DNA of 32,148 bases from a virus. Shown piece by piece: positions 22,030 to 27,275 of the stretch (positions are counted from its first letter, which is position 1; every line of letters starts with the position of its first letter). The notes under the pieces were generated by a model, which saw only the letters and a list, made by a program, of their open reading frames with translations, was not told the origin of the DNA and did no database searches. The stretch lies in the IMG/VR virus record IMGVR_UViG_3300032058_000007, positions 1 through 32,148 of that record, one strand, 5' to 3'. Both the position numbers and the translations under genes were made by a program.

Positions 22030-22268
22030 TCAAGGCGATGATCGAACCCGACTTCTGGGCGGGTAGGGGGCGATATGCTAAGCGGAAGATGCGCAAGCTC
22101 GAAAAGGAGGTTGGAGATGGCCAAGAGAGGCAGAGGAGCGGAGGAGACCTTACGGGCGTACAAGCGCATACGCAAGCCGATGCCCCCGCCGGCCAGGCGG
22201 GTGGAGCGGAAAAGGTGGGAGCCAAGCGTAGACGAGTGGGACGAGGAGGTGGACGATGGAAGAGGTAG
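22017..22268 (+). CDS. Possible small protein, GTG start (83 aa)
   Basis: A GTG with GGGAGG six bases upstream opens inside the end of the hydrolase gene. The first 33 residues (MDEVIKAMIEPDFW, then YAKRKMRKLEKEV) have GC-rich third codon positions like real genes here. After about 22117 the codon pattern deteriorates and the overlapping frame at 22117 takes over. Either this is a real gene with a long overlap, or the two frames are parts of one frameshifted gene. Confidence 0.4.
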   Translation: MDEVIKAMIEPDFWAGRGRYAKRKMRKLEKEVGDGQERQRSGGDLTGVQAHTQADAPAGQAGGAEKVGAKRRRVGRGGGRWKR

Positions 22269-22326
22269 TGAGGATGCTCAAGACCATACTGACCGACATG
22301 GCAGTCGAGCTCACCTGCGCCGCTGA
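22117..22326 (+). CDS. Small basic hypothetical protein (69 aa)
   Basis: The ATG is preceded by AAAGGAGGTTGGAG, one of the best ribosome sites in this part. The first 48 residues (AKRGRGAEETLRAYKRIRKP, RRVERKRWEPSVDEWDEEV) are basic with acidic patches and show good codon bias. The last 20 residues overlap the next gene and look noncoding in style. No family is recognised. Confidence 0.5.
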   Translation: MAKRGRGAEETLRAYKRIRKPMPPPARRVERKRWEPSVDEWDEEVDDGRGSEDAQDHTDRHGSRAHLRR

Positions 22327-22426
22327 CCTGCTGGACGAGGTGGTGGAAACGGCCGTCCGCAAGGGCAGACTGGAGGCGATAGGTGAGATGATGAGCGAGC
22401 CCACCCGCCCGGAGGGGACGGACTGA
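22256..22426 (+). CDS. Small helical hypothetical protein (56 aa)
   Basis: An ATG with GAGGAGGTGGACG upstream. The product is a single acidic amphipathic helical protein (EEVVRMLKTILTDMAVELT, DLLDEVVETAVRKGRLEAI) with no membrane segment. It overlaps the end of the previous gene by 71 bases, and its stop overlaps the next ATG (TGATG). Function unknown. Confidence 0.55.
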   Translation: MEEVVRMLKTILTDMAVELTCAADLLDEVVETAVRKGRLEAIGEMMSEPTRPEGTD

Positions 22427-22485
22427 TGAGATCCCCGATCGTATGGGCAGGAGGCAAGGGAACGGTGAGGAGGTGGGATGAATGA
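22426..22485 (+). CDS. 19-aa ORF resembling the N-terminus of a D12-class DNA adenine methylase
   Basis: The ATG overlaps the preceding stop, and the TGA overlaps the start of the next gene by 4 bases. The peptide begins MRSPIVWAGGKG, much like the cofactor-binding N-terminus of Dam-type D12 methylases (R-S-P-x-x-W-x-G-G-K), then stops at once. It may be a decayed methylase start. The resemblance is only about ten residues long. Confidence 0.3.
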   Translation: MRSPIVWAGGKGTVRRWDE

Positions 22486-22739
22486 AACCGTGCGGATGCG
22501 GGTATTGGGAAACCCCCGGCGGGGACATGGAGTGGGACGTGTGCCCAGACCATGAATGGGAGGTAAGCTGCCCGGAGTGTAGGGAATGGCTGCGCACGCG
22601 CAACAACGGCACGAGTTATTGCCCCGCCTGCGGGTGGGACGAGGAGGGAGAGCAGGACTGCCCATCATGCGGGGCGCTAATGCAGGTTAGCCCAGACGGC
22701 GCCGTCAAGTGCCCTCGGTGCGAAGGGGGAGATGAATGA
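22482..22739 (+). CDS. Small multi-zinc-ribbon protein (85 aa)
   Basis: An 85-residue acidic protein with many cysteine knuckles. After KPCGCGYWETPGGDMEWDVC it has CPECREW (about 31-34), CPACGWD (about 48-51), CPSCGALM (about 61-64) and CPRCEG (about 78-81). Paired CxxC motifs fit two zinc ribbons like those of rubredoxin-type or topoisomerase zinc fingers. The ATG is 8 bases after GAGGAGGTGGG, and the stop overlaps the next start (TGAATGA region). It probably binds nucleic acid or protein; no enzyme domain is present. Confidence 0.75.
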   Translation: MKPCGCGYWETPGGDMEWDVCPDHEWEVSCPECREWLRTRNNGTSYCPACGWDEEGEQDCPSCGALMQVSPDGAVKCPRCEGGDE

Positions 22740-23086
22740 AAATCATCGACTGGAAAGCAAGCCCGATCGCAATAAGGCTATATCTGGCCAAGGATGACCT
22801 CGCTTATTGGTGGGGAGACGACTGGGATGATGCCCCGTGGCAATGCAACGCTGGCCCCGTGTATGACAGGTTTGTAAGCGCCCATATCGACATCATCTTG
22901 CCCGAAGAGACGGAGGTATGGGAGCCGGGGGGAATCACCAGCCCTTCAGAGTACATATCTAAAGAGGACATTATAAAACGCCAATTGCCCATCATAGTTG
23001 GCTTCTGCGGACTACATGACACCTACGAGGATGCCCTGCGGGATAAAAATACCCTGAAGCTCTATATGGGAAGGCCGCTGGGCTGA
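22736..23086 (+). CDS. Hypothetical protein, last gene of the early unit (116 aa)
   Basis: A soluble protein with no recognised family. The N-terminal half is rich in Trp and Asp (AYWWGDDWDDAPW) and beta-prone (HIDIILPEETEVWEPG). The C-terminus is helical (SKEDIIKRQLPIIV, TYEDALRDKNTLKLYMGRP). The ATG overlaps the previous stop, with GGGGGAG upstream, so it belongs to the same operon. After its stop the only terminator-like structure works for the opposite strand, so early transcription may read on. Confidence 0.75.
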   Translation: MKIIDWKASPIAIRLYLAKDDLAYWWGDDWDDAPWQCNAGPVYDRFVSAHIDIILPEETEVWEPGGITSPSEYISKEDIIKRQLPIIVGFCGLHDTYEDALRDKNTLKLYMGRPLG

Positions 23087-23098
23087 GTGATCAGCGAC

Positions 23099-23128
23099 AA
23101 AAAAGTGCCCCCGCCTTTGGGCGGGGGC
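23099..23128 (-). terminator. Intrinsic terminator of the leftward late unit
   Basis: On the minus strand GCCCCCGCC-CAAA-GGCGGGGGC forms a 9-bp GC-only stem, followed by ACTTTTTT. This is a textbook Rho-independent terminator about 20 bases after the last late gene. On the plus strand the hairpin is followed by GGGGAGAG with no T-run, so it is directional. Confidence 0.9.
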
Positions 23129-23147
23129 GGGGAGAGAGGGAGACGGA

Positions 23148-23309
23148 TTAACTCAACGAGTCATTCGGGAATAAGTACCCTACCGCTGCTCCCACAATCA
23201 GCCCTATCATCGGCCCCGCCACCTCCCACGTGATGGTACCAACAGCTACCAGCACCACCAGTGAGATGAGGGCGATGAGAGCAAGCGTGAAAGCCATAGC
23301 GTTCTTCAT
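23148..23309 (-). CDS. Small membrane protein (53 aa), last gene of the late unit
   Basis: The ATG at 23307-23309 has a perfect AGGAGGAGGTGAGAAA upstream. The 53-residue product is almost entirely hydrophobic with two likely membrane helices (AFTLALIALISLVVLVAVGT and GPMIGLIVGAAVGYLF) and a short acidic end (PNDSLS). It looks like a small holin or antiholin-like peptide. However, it lies five genes after the other membrane proteins and directly before the terminator. A lysis-timing role is inference. Confidence 0.8.
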   Translation of the reverse strand: MKNAMAFTLALIALISLVVLVAVGTITWEVAGPMIGLIVGAAVGYLFPNDSLS

Positions 23310-23342
23310 TTTCTCACCTCCTCCTCTTATCCGCTTATGATA

Positions 23343-23651
23343 TTATTTTCCATAAAATCCCATCTGCTTCAGCGCGCCGTGTATTTCTCCGGCGATGATG
23401 TCTATAAGGAACTCATCCCGTGCTGCCTCGTGTCCCCTCGTAGCGGCGTGAAGCACCTCGTGCCAGAACGCCTGCCACCGTATATCGTCGGGAGCGTCCC
23501 GCTCTAACGTGATACGCCCGTTATCATATTCGCACAAGCCAAGCAACCCTGTGCCATCAGCCCCAATGAGATTGCGCTTCTGATGCACGGAATAAGTGAT
23601 GCCACGGATGGTGAGGCGGCGAGGTAGGGGTTTCATCTTAACTGGACGCAT
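23343..23651 (-). CDS. Small HExxH zinc metalloprotease-like protein
   Basis: A 102-residue protein with the zinc-protease motif HEVLH at residues 64-68 (QAFWHEVLHAATRG). Beta strands come before it (LTIRGITYSVHQ, LGLCEYDNGRITLE), and afterwards a helix with DEFLIDIIAGEIHGAL carries a possible third ligand Glu. This resembles the compact ImmA/SprT-like domains common in phages. The start at 23651 is chosen for GGTGAT close upstream; GTG at 23660 and ATG at 23636 are alternatives. It overlaps the phosphoesterase end by 14 bases. The target is unknown; no scaffold-cleavage evidence is seen, and its position is far from the head genes. Confidence 0.7.
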   Translation of the reverse strand: MRPVKMKPLPRRLTIRGITYSVHQKRNLIGADGTGLLGLCEYDNGRITLERDAPDDIRWQAFWHEVLHAATRGHEAARDEFLIDIIAGEIHGALKQMGFYGK

Positions 23652-25011
23652 GATAATCACCGTTCGCGTACAGCTCGCACGCTACCGCGCCCAACGCCCC
23701 TGGCGGCAAGGCAGACCGCGCAGCGTATGTGCCGAAATACTCCATGAAAGCAGGGCAAATGATGACATATTGTTTTCGCGCCTCAAGCCGGAAGTTGACT
23801 CTGTCACGGCATATTCTGGTCACCTTGTTCTGCATCTCATCATGAACATGGCCCATAATGGTGAACATGGTGAACTCTTGCCACTTGGTCGGCTCCGTGG
23901 CGGCGTTCAACTTACCCCCTTTTGTCCGAGAAGATGTTGTCCCGTGCTGGCACCAAAAATCGAATACATATCCGTTCCACAGGATGTCCACATAGACCGG
24001 CTCGTTGAAGTAGGGAATTTCCAGCTTGTCGCATATCCATTCAAGCGGGTCGAAGTCATATTTCTGCGACCGCCACTCATGAGTCCCAGAGATGGCCCAC
24101 AAGCACTTATGAGCGATAGGCGCGAGGGCGTGGGTCAACTCCATGCGTAAATTCCTCGGCCTCATCTCTTGCTCGTAAACGCTTGTCCCCTTGTTCGAGT
24201 CGCCGTAACCCCAATCGCCGAGGTCCCCGTTAATAAAGAAGAAAACGTTTTCATTGTGCGCTATCCAGTTGATGTATTCATCAAACCTCACCCGGTCATG
24301 AGCGAAACAACCACGGTGAGCGTCAGAAATGGGTACGACCTTTATCTTTGTCCACGGCAGATCATCGGGGAACTGTATCCATAGATAAGGCTGTCCGTCC
24401 GGCTGCTTGCGGTAGCTCCATATCTTGGGTTTCACCTCTATCTCGTCCGAAAAGATGGGGAGATAAACAAATATCTTTTCGTGCCATTGGTTTCGCGTGC
24501 AGAACAGCTCGTATCCTTCTACCGGCCGGGAGAGCTCGCGGTCAATGCGCTCCTTGCCCCAACCATATTGTTGAGAGATTTCTTTGTATGTACGCCCTCG
24601 TGCGCAGAAAAGGTGGAGGGGGGTGGATTCAGCAGATGTTCGCGCTTTTCGGCTGTTTCCCCGCACCCTACCACATGCTGGGGAGCATGTCACCGCCCCC
24701 TGCTTCCTGCGCTCAGGCGGGACAGGAGCCTCGCAGACGAGGCAAACCGCGCTCCCGCGGGTTATCTCCTTCACTCGGCGCGCCTGCCTCTCGCGGGCGA
24801 TACCGCAGGCATGAGAGCATGTCACCGCCCCCTTGCGCCTGCGCTCTATAGGCACAGGCTTGCCGCATATAAGACATTTTTCTTCACCTGGGAGCTTGGC
24901 CACGCGCCTTCTGCGCCGCTCCCTCTCTTGGGCGCACCCCACAGAGCAAGTATACGCCCTTCTCCGCAGACGAGCAGCAGGGATGGGCTTCCCGCATATT
25001 TCGCAGTCCAT
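23638..25011 (-). CDS. Triple zinc-finger / calcineurin-like phosphoesterase fusion
   Basis: A 457-residue protein with an unusual layout. Residues 1-115 hold three copies of a C-x2-CGKP-x(12-13)-TC-x3-C knuckle (Cys3/6/22/26, 46/49/65/69, 90/93/109/113), each followed by an Arg-rich stretch. Residues about 130-180 look HTH-like (GRTYKEISQQYGWGKERIDRE). Residues about 220-450 are a metallophosphoesterase: ISDAHRG (Asp230, His232), NGDLGD (Asp263), SGTHEW (His311), WCQHG (His356), GHVHDE (His388, His390). The start has GAGGT upstream, 4 bases after the endolysin stop. A DNA- or RNA-directed nuclease or phosphatase is likely. It lacks the SbcC partner of SbcD. Confidence 0.85.
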   Translation of the reverse strand: MDCEICGKPIPAARLRRRAYTCSVGCAQERERRRRRVAKLPGEEKCLICGKPVPIERRRKGAVTCSHACGIARERQARRVKEITRGSAVCLVCEAPVPPERRKQGAVTCSPACGRVRGNSRKARTSAESTPLHLFCARGRTYKEISQQYGWGKERIDRELSRPVEGYELFCTRNQWHEKIFVYLPIFSDEIEVKPKIWSYRKQPDGQPYLWIQFPDDLPWTKIKVVPISDAHRGCFAHDRVRFDEYINWIAHNENVFFFINGDLGDWGYGDSNKGTSVYEQEMRPRNLRMELTHALAPIAHKCLWAISGTHEWRSQKYDFDPLEWICDKLEIPYFNEPVYVDILWNGYVFDFWCQHGTTSSRTKGGKLNAATEPTKWQEFTMFTIMGHVHDEMQNKVTRICRDRVNFRLEARKQYVIICPAFMEYFGTYAARSALPPGALGAVACELYANGDYHASS

Positions 25012-25015
25012 TGTT

Positions 25016-25921
25016 CTACCTCGCAGGTAGGATACTCACCGCCGCGACCACATTCGGGTTGGGCGATTTGATGGTGAGAGCGAAGCCGCCATCATGCTTG
25101 CCCTCATAGAACCCGCGGCAGTCGATTGCCCTTCGCTCCCACGAGCTGAGGGTGACCTTGTATGGCTTGCTGAAAAATGGCGTGCCGTAGACCTCCACCT
25201 TCGCCTCGCGGTCGCTCTCGTTCTTGAGGATGAGAAAGCAGCGGTATTGCTCATCCCCCAGTCGATAATAGGCGTCGGGGATGACCTGCACATGCAGGTC
25301 GCCCTGCTTCTCCACCTCTCGCGCGATCGCCAACATCGGCTCCACCTCCCTTTCGCCCTGGCGGATTAGGCGCAGGGCTTCTCTCTCCACTTCTTCAAGA
25401 TGCGGATACAAGTTGTTTCCCGGGCAGTTGCTCGGCCCGACGGTCGACAAATGGTTGAAGTCTCTATGGCCGTGGTGGAAATCGGTCCCACACTTCCCCT
25501 GCAGGTGCAGGGCGGCGGCAAGCTCCGCCATGCCCTGCAGCATCTCGTCGCGGGGGTGGTAGAGGTCGTAGTTGCCCGCGACCTCTACCCCGATGTAGGG
25601 ATTGCCTATCTTGCTCGCTCCAGAGAAGGCGTCGCAGTCAGACCACGAGGGGCGGCCCTCCAACGCCCATGGCTCCACGCCGTACCCGTCGTCCACGAGG
25701 ATGAGATCATATCCCTCGATGATGTCGCGCGCGCCCCACCGCTTGATTTGGTAGTCATGATTAACCCTTTGGATTTGTAGCGCGCGCCCGGGAGACACGG
25801 GCGTATGCTCGTGCGCGCCCATGTGGTGCCAGCAGATGCCCACCTTCCCAAACGGCCCCCGGTAATAGCTGGGGGGGTGGGGCGGCAGTAAGGTTTGGTT
25901 CCGGGGGATTACGCGGAGCAT
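25016..25921 (-). CDS. N-acetylmuramoyl-L-alanine amidase endolysin
   Basis: The 301-residue lysis enzyme cleaving the bond between muramic acid and the stem peptide. The N-terminal amidase-2/PGRP-like domain (about 1-180) shows zinc ligands in ICWHHMG (His32/33), GHRDFNH (His152) and SNCPG (Cys166). It also has NPYIGVEVAGNYD and the substrate loop WSDCDAF. A helical linker (about 175-205) is followed by a beta-rich C-terminal domain (YRLGDEQYRCFLILKN, WERRAIDCRGFY, ALTIKSPNPNVV), probably for wall binding. The start was moved to the ATG at 25921 because GAGAGGAGGGAGCC lies just upstream; the longer frame to 25993 would overlap the previous gene. No signal peptide, so it needs a holin. Confidence 0.92.
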   Translation of the reverse strand: MLRVIPRNQTLLPPHPPSYYRGPFGKVGICWHHMGAHEHTPVSPGRALQIQRVNHDYQIKRWGARDIIEGYDLILVDDGYGVEPWALEGRPSWSDCDAFSGASKIGNPYIGVEVAGNYDLYHPRDEMLQGMAELAAALHLQGKCGTDFHHGHRDFNHLSTVGPSNCPGNNLYPHLEEVEREALRLIRQGEREVEPMLAIAREVEKQGDLHVQVIPDAYYRLGDEQYRCFLILKNESDREAKVEVYGTPFFSKPYKVTLSSWERRAIDCRGFYEGKHDGGFALTIKSPNPNVVAAVSILPAR

Positions 25922-25967
25922 GGCTCCCTCCTCTCGGCTGATTGATAGTTGGGGCATCGGCTGTTTG

Positions 25968-26192
25968 TCAGTACCACTTGTCCTCGCCGCCAACCTTGCG
26001 CTTCTCGGTATCGACGTAGACGCGCATATCGCAGGCCTTGAGCGCCTTTGGAGGCGGGAATGGGCTGGGGTGGACCCTGTCGAACAGCACCACTTCGTCG
26101 TCGGGCCATTCCCGCTGCAGGATGGTGGCGACCTTGCGCGCGTCCCTCTTCGCCGAAAGCGTCAGAAAGCACACAGCAATTCGGCGTGACAT
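25968..26192 (-). CDS. Hypothetical small protein in lysis region (74 aa)
   Basis: The ATG has a G-rich GGGGGGAAGG site upstream. The 74-residue product begins with a beta-strand-like RRIAVCFLTLSAKRDARKVA and alternates strands and helices (ATILQREWPDDEVVLFDRVH, DMRVYVDTEKRK). This could be a small alpha/beta (Rossmann-like) domain, but no motif identifies it. It lies between the holin-like gene and the endolysin. A second overlapping frame (25909-26172) is a shadow. Confidence 0.65.
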   Translation of the reverse strand: MSRRIAVCFLTLSAKRDARKVATILQREWPDDEVVLFDRVHPSPFPPPKALKACDMRVYVDTEKRKVGGEDKWY

Positions 26193-26205
26193 ATTCCTTC
26201 CCCCC

Positions 26206-26508
26206 TCACAGACCGCCTTTTATCGCCAGAGAAATAAACGCGCCAAGAAGCGCCATAGTAAGCCCCGCCATAGTAGTAAGAATGAAGGCAACAACTTTGT
26301 CTATGCGCCGATTGTTTATCTGATCTATGCGGTCATGTATGCGCCGGGTGCTTTCCGCGCATATCTCGCGGTGGTGATCATACTCCTGGCGGGTTATCCT
26401 CTCACCCATACAGGCGATGATGGTATCAAGTTTAGCGTCTATTGTTTGAAGACGATTATTCAATAAATCCCATTCTCTCCTCGTCACATATCCATTGTTT
26501 TCAGCCAT
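26206..26508 (-). CDS. XhlA-like membrane protein, probable holin component
   Basis: A 100-residue protein. Residues about 10-72 form a charged amphipathic coiled coil (REWDLLNNRLQTIDAKLDTI, TRQEYDHHREICAESTRRIH). It is followed by one C-terminal membrane helix (VVAFILTTMAGLTMALLGAFISLAI, about 73-97). Cytoplasmic coiled coil plus C-terminal anchor is the layout of XhlA/haemolysin-type phage lysis proteins. The ATG follows GAGGAGGCAAAA and overlaps the previous gene by 25 bases. With the amidase two genes downstream, a lysis role is well supported by context. Confidence 0.75.
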   Translation of the reverse strand: MAENNGYVTRREWDLLNNRLQTIDAKLDTIIACMGERITRQEYDHHREICAESTRRIHDRIDQINNRRIDKVVAFILTTMAGLTMALLGAFISLAIKGGL

Positions 26509-26726
26509 TTTTGCCTCCTCTGCGCTATCTCCTCATGCGTGAGAGAGCGAAACGCTTCCGGGTGCTTGACTTCATCCGGGGCGTATATGTGTTTCCCGAA
26601 CAATACTCCGCAGAACAAAGCAGAGAGAACGGCAAAAACAGTCGAAGCGGCATCCTTGCCGCAAAGAGCCAACACAGCGAACCCGACAAGGCATATTGAG
26701 GCCCCCCATATCTCCCATTGCTTCAT
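26484..26726 (-). CDS. Holin-like two-helix membrane protein
   Basis: An 80-residue protein with two membrane helices (WGASICLVGFAVLALCG, about 7-23, and STVFAVLSALFCGVLFGKHI, about 28-47) joined by a short charged turn (KDAA). It has a charged, soluble C-terminal tail (HPEAFRSLTHEEIAQRRQKW). Size, charge pattern and place before the XhlA-like gene and amidase fit a class II holin. The ATG has AAGGAGGCCGAAGAG upstream. Which of this and the next protein forms the lethal hole cannot be told. Confidence 0.75.
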   Translation of the reverse strand: MKQWEIWGASICLVGFAVLALCGKDAASTVFAVLSALFCGVLFGKHIYAPDEVKHPEAFRSLTHEEIAQRRQKWLKTMDM

Positions 26727-27274
26727 CTCTTCGGCCTCCTTCTTCGCGGATAAACGGCGTATCGCTCACGCTTAAGCGGCCTCCCGGGCACCATAACCAT
26801 TGCTCGATAATCGAAGGGCTCATAATCGGTTGGTATCGGCCCGCCGAGAGGCATGGGGCCCTGTAGGAGGGGCTCTCGCCTTATCAACTCATCGATACCC
26901 CAATACATCACCTGCTCCTCCGTCCATAAAATCGGTCTTATCCCGGCGTATTCCAACATCGCCATGTCAAGCGCAGTCTCCTGCACGTTGCTACCTTTAT
27001 CATACCAGTAACCACCCTTAACTATTACCGCAATATTGAGATCAGGGAGATAAAAATGAACTCTGATATGTTCCCGCAGACCATAGGTGAAAAGCGCGTC
27101 TCCGAAGAAATAAGAGAAATAGAACCGCCAGTTTCTCCTGGAGAACGCCTCGTAAACACGAGCTATTAAATCAGTAGCAGGAAGGCCGGGATAAGGCGTG
27201 AAATATGACCAGTAATCGATGGGCGGAATCCTTTCGGCAAACTGCCCAAACCGCTCTGGCCTTCTCTTTGGCAT
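26723..27274 (-). CDS. Structural-locus protein with degenerate PD-(D/E)XK nuclease fold
   Basis: A 183-residue protein after the propeller gene (stop overlaps). Residues about 68-125 read VHFYLPDLNIAVIVKGGYWYDK, then a helix, then GIRPILWTEEQV. This follows the layout of Vsr/DUF559-type nucleases ('DFYLPDLKLAIEVDG..H', helix, 'GI.V.R.T'). The catalytic Asp is His73, the Glu of the ExD/K motif is Ile84, and the usual His is Trp90. The protein therefore appears to keep the fold and lose the active site. Similar degenerate versions occur in structural regions of other phages. The C-terminal 50 residues are basic and Pro/Arg-rich. A tail or connector role is inferred. Confidence 0.6.
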   Translation of the reverse strand: MPKRRPERFGQFAERIPPIDYWSYFTPYPGLPATDLIARVYEAFSRRNWRFYFSYFFGDALFTYGLREHIRVHFYLPDLNIAVIVKGGYWYDKGSNVQETALDMAMLEYAGIRPILWTEEQVMYWGIDELIRREPLLQGPMPLGGPIPTDYEPFDYRAMVMVPGRPLKRERYAVYPRRRRPKR

Positions 27275-27275
27275 C

